DNA from: Pararhizobium sp. IMCC3301
GTDB taxonomy: Bacteria > Pseudomonadota > Alphaproteobacteria > Rhizobiales > GCA-2746425
Assembly: GCF_030758315.1 (NCBI RefSeq)
Contig: NZ_CP132336.1
Location: 620,001-684,000, forward strand
DNA length: 64,000 bases
Direction of reading: 5' to 3'
This document shows positions 48,454-56,132 of this stretch, one piece after another. Positions within the stretch are counted from its first letter, which is position 1. Each line of letters starts with the position of its first letter. A program made the translations under genes and the position numbers. The notes under the pieces are model-generated. The model was not told where the DNA came from, searched no databases, and saw only the letters and a program-made list of their open reading frames with translations.

Positions 48454-49295
48454 CCGATAGCCTCCTGAAGATCGAACACAGGGCCCTCTCTGCAGACGCG
48501 TTCCTGGACGATTTTACCATCGCGCAGAAACGGGCGCACGCAGCACTGGCACATGCCGATGCCGCAGGCCATTTGCTGTTCAAGCGCAATCTGGCCGGGA
48601 ATATTGTGCTCTTTGCCGATGCTCTGAAGCAGTTTCAAAAGCCGGTTTGACCCGCAGGTATACATCGCGTCGATACCGCTTGTGGCAATCTGCTCTTCGA
48701 TCAGATAGCGCAGATTGTCGACCGAGGAACTGCCATCGGCGTCCGTCACCGTGATGATATTGGCGCCCAATCCGCGAAAATAGTCGATTGACATCAGCAC
48801 GTCAGCGGAACGCGCGCTGCAGATCGCTGTCAGATTGCGCTCCAGCCGCCTTGCTTCCAAAGCCACAGGCGCCAGGGTTGCCAGGCCGACACCGCGAGCC
48901 ACCAACAGCAGGTTCTTCCAATGCGGCTTGATGTCAAAGCCAATGCCCAGCGGCCCCAGCACATCCAGCGAATGCCCTGGCTCAAGCGTCGCCAAGGCAG
49001 AAGTACCCTCGCCGGTAACCTTGTACAAAAAGTGCAACTCGCCCTGCTCAGGATAATAGCCATAGATGCTCATCGGCCGCCGCAGATAGGGCTGATGACT
49101 GCCTGCCACAGGGCAAAGCAGATGGAAGAACTGGCCGGGTTCGCAATTCAGAATATGCTGCGGCGCATCCAGGATCAAAAGGCGGTATTCGCCATTGACC
49201 GGGTGGTTGCTCTTGACACTGCAGGCAACGTCAAAGATCTGATGCCTGCCTGTGGGCGGCAATTCTGCCTGTTTGATGGCTGCCAAGTCTGACAA
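48447..49295 (-). CDS. pyrK: Dihydroorotate dehydrogenase electron transfer subunit
   Basis: A 282-residue flavoprotein of the ferredoxin reductase family. FAD-binding motif YLRRPMSIYGY, NAD-domain LLLVARGVGLATLAPVA, and the C-terminal 2Fe-2S ligands in ACGIGMCQCC plus the later VCREGPVFD cysteine (C-x4-C-x2-C...C). It links PyrD to NAD(H), so the complex can run as an NADH-driven orotate reductase. Located between the TRAP genes and pyrD. Confidence 0.92.
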   Translation of the reverse strand: MSDLAAIKQAELPPTGRHQIFDVACSVKSNHPVNGEYRLLILDAPQHILNCEPGQFFHLLCPVAGSHQPYLRRPMSIYGYYPEQGELHFLYKVTGEGTSALATLEPGHSLDVLGPLGIGFDIKPHWKNLLLVARGVGLATLAPVALEARRLERNLTAICSARSADVLMSIDYFRGLGANIITVTDADGSSSVDNLRYLIEEQIATSGIDAMYTCGSNRLLKLLQSIGKEHNIPGQIALEQQMACGIGMCQCCVRPFLRDGKIVQERVCREGPVFDLQEAIGW

Positions 49296-49306
49296 ACGAA
49301 GTCTCC

Positions 49307-50590
49307 CTACTGGCCGAATATGAGATTTGGAATGAAGAGCGAGATCGACGGCACATATGTGATGATCAGAAGCACGGCAATATTTGCCACAACGAACGGC
49401 CAGACCCCCTTGATGATACTCATCACCGGTCTGTTCAAAGTCGAAGAGGCGACAAAAATGTCCAGTCCGAACGGCGGCGTGATCATGCCCATCCCGATAT
49501 TCAGTGTAACGATCATTCCGAAGTGAATCGGATCAATGCCGAGCGCCATGGCCACAGGAAACAAAGGTGGCACCAGTATCAGCAATGCGGAATTGGGATC
49601 TATGAACATGCCGGCGATCAGGAAACAGATATTGACGACCAGCAGGAAGGTGATGGGTCCGGCATTGACCATGGCCAGAAAATCAGTGATCTGGTTCGGC
49701 ACCTGAGCCAGCGTGACAAAGAACGACAGCACGCCGCCCATCGCCAGCAGAATGAATATGGTGGCTGTTGAAATGGCGCTTTTCTCGGTCAGCTCGACCA
49801 GTTTCGCAAAGCTGAGATTTTTGTAGACAAAGGCTTCGACAAGAATGGCATAGACAACGCTTACGGCTGCCGCTTCTGTCGGCGTGAACACGCCGCCATA
49901 AATACCACCGAGAATGATCGCCGGCATGCCCAGAGCCCAGCCAGCGGCTCGGACGGCCTGCAGCTTTTCACGAAAAGAGGTTTTTTCAAAAGACCTTACG
50001 CCGCTGCGTTTTGCTTCCAGTTTGACCAGAATTGCAAAGGCCAGGCCAAGCACCAGCCCGACGGCCAAGCCGCCAGCGAACAGACGCGCAATCGAAGACC
50101 CGGTCATCCAGCCATAAATGATGAAGGTGATGGAGGGCGGGATCAGCAAGGCGGTTTCCGCACTTGCCACCAGCAGACCCAGGCTGAAGCGGTCGGAAAA
50201 CCCCACCGCCCGCATTTCCGGATAGACCATGCGGCCCATTGCGGCGACCGTTGCAGGCGCAGAGCCGGAGACCGAGCCGAATGCCATCGAGCCGCCGATT
50301 ACGGTATATCCCATGCCGCCGCGGGCGTGCCCCACCAGAACTTTCACCAGACCGGTCAAACGGCTGGCAATCTGGCCGGAGCCCATCAGCTGGGCGGCAA
50401 AGATGAAAAATGGTATCGCCAGCAAGGTCGTATGATTGATACCGCCAACAGCCTTTTGAATGAAGGCCAGATCCGGTATCGATCCATAGAAGATCATCTT
50501 CGTTGCCAGCGCCGGAATGCCCAGCACGAGAAGCATTTCAAATCCGGCAATCAGCAGAACAACAGCCAGCAGGATGACGAGAAACAGCAT
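49307..50590 (-). CDS. TRAP transporter large permease (DctM)
   Basis: A 427-residue protein with about twelve hydrophobic helices and DctM signatures (GSMAFGSVSGSAPATVAAMG; GGVFTPTEAAAVSVVYA; ITPPFGLDIFVASS). It moves an organic anion inward with sodium. Overlaps dctQ by one base and is followed by pyrK eleven bases on, so transporter and enzymes look co-transcribed. Confidence 0.92.
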   Translation of the reverse strand: MLFLVILLAVVLLIAGFEMLLVLGIPALATKMIFYGSIPDLAFIQKAVGGINHTTLLAIPFFIFAAQLMGSGQIASRLTGLVKVLVGHARGGMGYTVIGGSMAFGSVSGSAPATVAAMGRMVYPEMRAVGFSDRFSLGLLVASAETALLIPPSITFIIYGWMTGSSIARLFAGGLAVGLVLGLAFAILVKLEAKRSGVRSFEKTSFREKLQAVRAAGWALGMPAIILGGIYGGVFTPTEAAAVSVVYAILVEAFVYKNLSFAKLVELTEKSAISTATIFILLAMGGVLSFFVTLAQVPNQITDFLAMVNAGPITFLLVVNICFLIAGMFIDPNSALLILVPPLFPVAMALGIDPIHFGMIVTLNIGMGMITPPFGLDIFVASSTLNRPVMSIIKGVWPFVVANIAVLLIITYVPSISLFIPNLIFGQ

Positions 50591-51105
50591 CAGATTGTTT
50601 CTCCGTCAGGGCTTTCCGCATCAACCTCGTCATAGGTGACAAACCGGTCGACCGAACCGAAGAAACTCAGCGCATAGCGCAGTGACAAAAGCGCAAAGCC
50701 GACGACGGGCGCGGCATAGACCCAGCCCATCGGCACATCCAGCGTCGGGCTGCGTTGCCCGGTGCTGAGAACGAAGCTCACCAATTGCCAGCTGAGATAG
50801 GCCATATAGGCCGCGAACACGCAGCCGACAGCATCGATCAGTTTGCGCAGCGCGTTGCGATAAATCTCCGGAAGCATTTCGCGCAGCGTATCAATCCCGA
50901 CATGCCGTCCTCTTTCCAGAGCAAGGCCAATGGCACCGAACACCAGGAAGATGTTCATCAGCCGGACCGCTTCTTCGATCCAGGCAAGCTGGCTGGCAAA
51001 TGTTCCACCAATTTCGCGGGACACCACATTGAGCGCAAACAGCAGCACCATTGCAAGGAAGACGGAAACCAGAAACACCCGCTCCACACGTCTGAGATAG
51101 ACCAT
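50590..51105 (-). CDS. TRAP transporter small permease (DctQ)
   Basis: A 171-residue protein with four membrane helices and the DctQ features NVVSREIGGTFASQLAWIEEAVR and GRHVGIDTL. Forms the membrane unit with the DctM protein encoded next. A strong terminator-like hairpin separates it from the binding-protein gene. Confidence 0.9.
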   Translation of the reverse strand: MVYLRRVERVFLVSVFLAMVLLFALNVVSREIGGTFASQLAWIEEAVRLMNIFLVFGAIGLALERGRHVGIDTLREMLPEIYRNALRKLIDAVGCVFAAYMAYLSWQLVSFVLSTGQRSPTLDVPMGWVYAAPVVGFALLSLRYALSFFGSVDRFVTYDEVDAESPDGETI

Positions 51106-51153
51106 CGTGACACGCTCATTGTTGGAAATGTCGTCGGGCAGCCTTAAATTGAA

Positions 51154-51188
51154 AAACGGGTAGCGACAGGCTGTTGCGCTACCCGTTT
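51154..51188 (-). terminator. Intrinsic terminator/attenuator between dctP and dctQ
   Basis: A perfect twelve-base stem (AAACGGGTAGCG / CGCTACCCGTTT) with an eleven-base loop, followed in the leftward direction by TTTTTC. Strong enough to stop part of the transcripts after the binding-protein gene. Confidence 0.8.
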
Positions 51189-51204
51189 CAAGCTTTCGTC
51201 GAAC

Positions 51205-52233
51205 TCAGTTGAGCTCGGAGAAGGCTTTTTCGTATGCAGCGATCAGCGCCTCGCCGTCTTCACCGGCCCGTTCGATGTAAGCCGCACGAGACTTGTCATA
51301 CATTTTGGCGCGCAATTCGGCCTTTTCTGCATCCGAGGCGACACGGACATTGATGTCGCTTTGCTTGATGGTCTCAAGCGCCTGTTCGATCGCTGCTGCC
51401 TTGTGAGCGCGCAGTTCCGGCACGACTTCCTCGAAGGCAGTGGTGATGATGTCGCGGTAATTCTCCGGCAGGCTGTCCCACCAGGCCGGATTGAACAGAA
51501 CCACGTCTTCCATCGCCCCATGTTCAGATACAACAAGGTATTTCTGAACTTCGTAGAACTTCATGCGCTGGATTGTGTCGAGCGGGTTTTCCTGGCCATC
51601 GACAACACCGGTCTGCAGCGAGGTGTACAATTCACTGAACGGCAGCGCGATTGCCGATGCGCCGAGCGCATCAAACTGCTCGATCAGGATTTTGGAATCC
51701 ATCACGCGGAATTTCTGGCCGCCAAGGTCGCTGAGATTATCGAGCGGCTTGTTGGAGGTAAAATTCTTCAGACCGTTCGGCCACAATGCCACGCCGACCA
51801 CGCCCTTGGACTTGAACGTTTCCAGAAGCGCCCGTCCGAACGGACCTTCGCGCAGTTCCTGGGCCTTATCAGCATCAGCGGGAAGAAGAAACGGAATGTC
51901 CAGGATGGAAACAGCCGGGTTAAAACCACCCAGAAAGGCTGCGGGCGCCACGGTTCCCTGTATCGTGCCAAGCTGGACACCTTCGGTCATTTCACGCTGA
52001 TTGCCCAATTGCCCCTGTGGGAAAATCTGGAACTCGACGTCGCCGCCGCTGCGCTCTTTGACAAGATCGGCGACTTTCTCAAGAAGGATGTGCCGGGATT
52101 GCTGATCCGATTCCAAATGGCCGATCTTGGCGACAAATTCAGCAGCAAACGCCATTGGCGATGTCAGCGTCATGATGCTGCCAAGCGCCAGAGCTGTAAG
52201 AGATAGTCTGGTAACTTTCGAAAGGGTTTTCAT
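51205..52233 (-). CDS. TRAP transporter solute-binding protein (DctP)
   Basis: A 342-residue periplasmic protein: signal peptide (LSLTALALGSIMTLTSP, cleavage after AFA), then the DctP fold with the conserved ligand arginine region GGQKFRVMDSK and GVVDGQENPLDTIQ. TRAP binding proteins hold a carboxylate with that arginine, which fits orotate, dihydroorotate or carbamoyl-aspartate, but many other acids too. First gene of the leftward operon. Confidence 0.92.
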   Translation of the reverse strand: MKTLSKVTRLSLTALALGSIMTLTSPMAFAAEFVAKIGHLESDQQSRHILLEKVADLVKERSGGDVEFQIFPQGQLGNQREMTEGVQLGTIQGTVAPAAFLGGFNPAVSILDIPFLLPADADKAQELREGPFGRALLETFKSKGVVGVALWPNGLKNFTSNKPLDNLSDLGGQKFRVMDSKILIEQFDALGASAIALPFSELYTSLQTGVVDGQENPLDTIQRMKFYEVQKYLVVSEHGAMEDVVLFNPAWWDSLPENYRDIITTAFEEVVPELRAHKAAAIEQALETIKQSDINVRVASDAEKAELRAKMYDKSRAAYIERAGEDGEALIAAYEKAFSELN

Positions 52234-52283
52234 CGGTTCTCCCCGAGTGGTGGTGCTTAAATTACGTGGTTATTAGACTATCA

Positions 52284-52312
52284 AAGCTATTTTTCAATTG
52301 TCGCTTTGTCAA
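52284..52312 (-). promoter_or_regulatory. Candidate promoter of the TRAP-pyr operon
   Basis: On the minus strand a perfect TTGACA (52307-52312) is followed after 17 bases by TAGCTT (52284-52289). The -10 match is weak, in line with a regulated promoter. Confidence 0.5.
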
Positions 52313-52318
52313 GAATTA

Positions 52319-52332
52319 TCTCAAAAATGAGA
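52319..52332. promoter_or_regulatory. TCTCA-N4-TGAGA inverted repeat, candidate XRE operator
   Basis: A perfect five-base inverted repeat with a four-base A spacer, seven bases upstream of the dctP -35 box and inside the divergent region before the XRE-type gene. Confidence 0.4.
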
Positions 52333-52424
52333 AATTTTCCAATTTAATTTCCTTTTTTGCGAGAGATGTGCAAAATCTGAAATGGCCGCCATGTCAAAGG
52401 CAGCTGTTTTACAAAGGCGCATCT

Positions 52425-53324
52425 GTGGATCAAAGCATATCGATAGAAGAAATTGGCGAGCGGATGAAGGCTTTCCGTTTAGGGGCCGGCCTCACCCCGG
52501 AGCAACTGGCAAACAAGGCCGGTGTCTCGCGTGCCGCCATTTACCGCTACGAATCCGGTCAGCCGGCCAAAATCGATACACTGGTGAAAATCGCAGACCT
52601 GCTGGATGTGTCTTTGCCGACCCTGCTCGGAGCCGGTGTGGAATATATCGCCTCTGCTGTCAGTTTTTTTGAAAGAATGCGCCAGCTTGAGGAAAACGTC
52701 GATCAGATAAGTGTGCTGTTCGGGCCGGTCTCCTATCTGCTGACCACCGATCTTTACGATGAATATCTGCCTCAGGTCCTGAAGGAGAGCATCCCGGACA
52801 ATGTCGAGCGGCGCGACCAGGCACTGCGCGATGTCGACACGCTTATCGATATTCTTACCGCCCGAAAAACCAACTACCGCAAACGCGCACCCAGTATCAT
52901 CAGCCTGATCTCGGCCGCAGAACTGAACCAGTTTCTGCGGGTCGGCTTCGTGGGAGCGCACAATCCGCCGGATGTCGATCTGGGGCGGCGCCGCGAGATC
53001 GCCCGCATTGAAATTGAAAACATGGTTCGGATTTTGCGGGACCATCCGATTGGCGTTCAACTGGGCGTGGTTGTGGATTCCATGCCGGGCGCGAGCCTGC
53101 AGATCTTCCGGCAGGCCAACCGCATGTCGGTTGCCGTCAGCCCGTTTCGGCTGGGCGCCTTCGCCAATGTCCGGCTTGGCGTTGCCACTATCAGCGCCGC
53201 GCCCGATGCCACACAACTTTACAAGACCATGACCAGCCAGCTCTGGGCACGCAGCCTGAAAGGCGAGCACGCCGCCCGCTTCATCGAGCAGAATGTCCTG
53301 ACAAGAGCCCAGCCACCTGCATAG
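52425..53324 (+). CDS. XRE family transcriptional regulator with large unknown C-terminal domain
   Basis: A 299-residue protein. Residues ~8-60 are a helix-turn-helix (MKAFRLGAGLTPEQLANKAGVSRAAIYRYESG); the remaining ~235 residues form a domain I cannot name, with charged helices (RRDQALRDVDTLIDIL) followed by a mixed region (IGVQLGVVVDSMPGASLQIF) that could sense a ligand. No cupin motif is visible. GTG at 52425 with an AAAGG ribosome site is preferred to the longer frame reading through the promoter. Divergent from the TRAP-pyr operon, so its likely controller. Confidence 0.78.
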   Translation: MDQSISIEEIGERMKAFRLGAGLTPEQLANKAGVSRAAIYRYESGQPAKIDTLVKIADLLDVSLPTLLGAGVEYIASAVSFFERMRQLEENVDQISVLFGPVSYLLTTDLYDEYLPQVLKESIPDNVERRDQALRDVDTLIDILTARKTNYRKRAPSIISLISAAELNQFLRVGFVGAHNPPDVDLGRRREIARIEIENMVRILRDHPIGVQLGVVVDSMPGASLQIFRQANRMSVAVSPFRLGAFANVRLGVATISAAPDATQLYKTMTSQLWARSLKGEHAARFIEQNVLTRAQPPA

Positions 53325-53334
53325 AGCGTTGCAC

Positions 53335-53347
53335 GGTTCATTGAACC
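53335..53347. repeat. Short palindrome GGTTCA-T-TGAACC
   Basis: Thirteen-base near-palindrome in the 95-base gap between the convergent XRE and isomerase genes, flanked by GAGC ... GCTC. Could be a weak bidirectional terminator. Confidence 0.3.
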
Positions 53348-53419
53348 AATTGATGCTCCGGATCAGTTCATCCGGCACCGCAGATAACGCTGCGCAATGA
53401 TCGGATTGAATACCGGGCG

Positions 53420-54274
53420 TCACCCCAGCTGCAAGCCGGCTCTTTCCGCCGCCTGGCGCAGAAACGGCAGCCCTGCGTCAATTACATCATCGGGATTGTC
53501 GGCCACGGGTCGCCAGATCGCCAGACCGCCTGCAATATCCTTGTCGACATGATTCATGCTTTCAAGGGTCAGCGGGCCGTTATACCCGATCCTGGCGATA
53601 GCCGCGAAAGCCGCGTCCCAGTTGATCTGACCCCGGCCGGGGACGCCCCGATTGGCCTCGGAGACATGGACGTAACCCAGATAAGGCGCCGCAGCTCTGA
53701 AGCCTGCATCGAAGCTCTCCTCTTCCAGATTCATGTGATAGGTATCGAGATGGATGAAAATATTGTCGGCTCCAACGCGCTCGATGATGGCCACAGCGTC
53801 GCTGCCGCGATTCATCAGATGGGTTTCATACCGGTTGCACGGCTCGATGCCGAGCTTCAGACCGTGGGCGGCGGCTTGCTTTGCAGCACGTTCGAGAAAC
53901 CGGCACATCCCATCAAGTTCCCGTTCGCTGGGCGCAGATCCGCTGGTGCGTCCGATGGTTCCGTAGGTGACGCCTGACAGGGATGCACTGCCGACAGAGC
54001 GCGTGACCTCGAACGCCGGTGTCAGAAAGGCCAGCACATCGTCAGGCCGATCCACCACATCTGCCCAGCCGGGCAGACCAAGCGAGCATATAACTTCGAC
54101 GCCGTGGCGCTGGCTGAAGGCCAACGTCCCTGCGACATCAATCTCTTCCGGGCGCAGCAGCGGGATTTCGAACAGACCGACTCCATGGCTGCGAATCCGC
54201 TCCATCTCCGCCTCGATCAGGGCGATGTCCCAGACCGGGGCAATTGCAAAAGTATGCAGTCCAAGCGTATTCAT
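53420..54274 (-). CDS. TIM-barrel sugar isomerase/epimerase
   Basis: A 284-residue member of the xylose-isomerase-like superfamily (D-tagatose 3-epimerase / hydroxypyruvate isomerase relatives). Metal residues appear in LGIEPCNRYETHL, HLDTYHMNLEEE, HVSEANRGVPGRGQINW and LTLESMNH, the spacing of the epimerase group. It ends the CUT2 transporter operon, overlapping the ATPase gene region. Start placed at ATG 54274 (MNTLGLHTFA); a GTG at 54286 is possible. Probably converts the imported ketose. Confidence 0.82.
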   Translation of the reverse strand: MNTLGLHTFAIAPVWDIALIEAEMERIRSHGVGLFEIPLLRPEEIDVAGTLAFSQRHGVEVICSLGLPGWADVVDRPDDVLAFLTPAFEVTRSVGSASLSGVTYGTIGRTSGSAPSERELDGMCRFLERAAKQAAAHGLKLGIEPCNRYETHLMNRGSDAVAIIERVGADNIFIHLDTYHMNLEEESFDAGFRAAAPYLGYVHVSEANRGVPGRGQINWDAAFAAIARIGYNGPLTLESMNHVDKDIAGGLAIWRPVADNPDDVIDAGLPFLRQAAERAGLQLG

Positions 54275-54278
54275 TGGT

Positions 54279-55052
54279 TCATCCACTCATTTCATGTTCT
54301 GCGGCAGCGGCATCGCGCGCTCCCACTATATGCGCCACCACCTCGTTCATGTCAGTGTCGGCTGTGGTCAGTTCAGCTGCGGCGGTGCCGTGCCGCAACA
54401 CGACAATCCTGTCTGTCACCGACAACACATCGTTGAGGCGATGCGAAATCAGGATCACCGCGATGCCTTCCGATTTCAGGCGGCGGATCAGGTCGAGAAC
54501 GCTCTGAACCTCGCGTACTGCCAATGCGGCAGTCGGCTCGTCCATGATCACCAGTTTCGGATTGAAAGTCAGCGCCCGCGCAATGGCCACCGTCTGCTGC
54601 TGCCCGCCTGAAAAGGTTCCGACCGGGCGATTGATAGAGGGAAGATGCGCGCCGAGCCTGGCAATCATTTCCCCCGCCTCGCGGTTCATCCGCGCCCGGT
54701 CGACGATCCCGGGAAGCAAGCCGAGCCATTTTTTGACCGGCTCGCGGCCAAGAAAGATATTGCTGGCGACGTCCTGCTGTTTGGCCAAAGACAGATCCTG
54801 ATAGATCATTTCAATTCCGATACGGCGGCGTTGGCCGGGATCGAGATGCAATATGCTTGCGCCATCAAGTTCGATTGTTCCCGAATCGGCCTGATAGATG
54901 CCGGTGATGGTCTTCATCAGCGTTGATTTGCCAGCACCATTGTCTCCCACCAGCCCAACGACCTCCCCGGCCGCGACAGTAAGATCAACGCCGTGCAGCA
55001 CGTCAACCGCGCCAAAGCTCTTGGTAATTCCGGTCAGTTTCAGCAGGGTCAT
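54279..55052 (-). CDS. Sugar ABC transporter ATP-binding protein, single domain (FrcA-like)
   Basis: A 257-residue ATPase with Walker A GDNGAGKST, signature FSGGQQQTVAIARAL, Walker B LVIMDEPTAALA and switch ISHRLNDVL. It has one nucleotide-binding domain, unlike tandem RbsA/RhaT proteins, and resembles the fructose importer ATPase FrcA of Sinorhizobium. Overlaps the permease gene by four bases. Confidence 0.9.
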   Translation of the reverse strand: MTLLKLTGITKSFGAVDVLHGVDLTVAAGEVVGLVGDNGAGKSTLMKTITGIYQADSGTIELDGASILHLDPGQRRRIGIEMIYQDLSLAKQQDVASNIFLGREPVKKWLGLLPGIVDRARMNREAGEMIARLGAHLPSINRPVGTFSGGQQQTVAIARALTFNPKLVIMDEPTAALAVREVQSVLDLIRRLKSEGIAVILISHRLNDVLSVTDRIVVLRHGTAAAELTTADTDMNEVVAHIVGARDAAAAEHEMSG

Positions 55053-56038
55053 GTCCGGGTCTCCTTGCGCAACTGATATTGGTCGATGAACACCGCCAGA
55101 ATGAGGACGCCGCCAATGGCCATCTGCTGGTAGTAGGATTGCACCGCCAGCAGATTGAGCCCGTTCTGCAATACGCCCATGATCAGTGCGCCGATCATTG
55201 TGCCAAGGATCGAACCGCGACCGCCGAACAGATTGGTGCCGCCGATAATCGCCGCAGTGATCGCCGTGAGCTCGTAATTGAGACCGGCTGTAGGGTCACC
55301 GGAATTGATGCGAGCCATGAAGATCATGCCGGCGAGCCCCGCCAGTGCGCCCGACAAAGTGTAGAGAATACGGCGCTGTCGCTCGACGCGGATGCCGGCG
55401 GCGCGCGCCGCACCCTCTGAATCTCCGAGCGCCAGAGTGTGCCGGCCGAAGCGTGTATAGGCCAGCACACAATGCGCGCAGACTGCGGTGATGATGAAAA
55501 TGATCACCGGAACCGGTATTCCATAGGGCCTGCCCTGACCCAGATAGAGCAAGGCATCCGGCAGGCCGTAGATAACCCGTCCTCCGGAAATCACCAGCGC
55601 CAAGCCGCGGGCGATGCCGAGCATGCCCAGGGTGACGATAAAGGCCGGCACGAAAGCGCGGGTGACAATCTGACCGTTGACATATCCCGCCAGCGCTCCG
55701 GCAGCGATGCAGGCGGCAACCCCGAGCAGCGATGGAGCGCCGAGAATGACAGCGACATAGGCACCAACCACGCCGGACAGGCCCATTACAGAGCCGAGCG
55801 ACAGGTCAAGCCCGCCGGAACTGATGACAAATGTTGCAGCGATTGCCAGCACGCCGATGGTCGACGTCGCCAGCAAGATATTGAGAAAGTTGCTGACCGA
55901 TAGAAAATAGGGCGACAGGATGGCCATGATGAAGCCCAGCACCACCAGCACGACGAATGATTCCAGGCGGATGTGAAGCCGGTCGACGGAGGCGCGCTGT
56001 GCGCGCGTCCAAAGGCCGGACAATGCGGTCGTGGTCAT
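55049..56038 (-). CDS. Sugar ABC transporter permease (RbsC/FrcC-like)
   Basis: A 329-residue CUT2 permease with eight to ten helices, the SSGGLDLSLGSVMGLSG signature and FVPAFIVTLGMLGIARG loop. ATG at 56038 (MTTTALSG) with an AGGGA ribosome site; an upstream in-frame extension would run through the hairpin after the binding-protein gene and is rejected. Confidence 0.9.
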   Translation of the reverse strand: MTTTALSGLWTRAQRASVDRLHIRLESFVVLVVLGFIMAILSPYFLSVSNFLNILLATSTIGVLAIAATFVISSGGLDLSLGSVMGLSGVVGAYVAVILGAPSLLGVAACIAAGALAGYVNGQIVTRAFVPAFIVTLGMLGIARGLALVISGGRVIYGLPDALLYLGQGRPYGIPVPVIIFIITAVCAHCVLAYTRFGRHTLALGDSEGAARAAGIRVERQRRILYTLSGALAGLAGMIFMARINSGDPTAGLNYELTAITAAIIGGTNLFGGRGSILGTMIGALIMGVLQNGLNLLAVQSYYQQMAIGGVLILAVFIDQYQLRKETRT

Positions 56039-56069
56039 GCCAGTATCCCTGTAATGTTCTGGAAGGGGC

Positions 56070-56097
56070 TCATGCCGCCGCCCCTGCGGCGGCATGA
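56070..56097 (-). promoter_or_regulatory. Stem-loop between binding-protein and permease genes
   Basis: A perfect eleven-base stem (TCATGCCGCCG / CGGCGGCATGA) with a six-base loop in the 94-base gap. No T-run follows, so it is better read as an mRNA-protecting hairpin than a terminator. Confidence 0.6.
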
Positions 56098-56132
56098 AGA
56101 TTGACAGGAGTGTCTGCGCAACGTCCGGTCCG

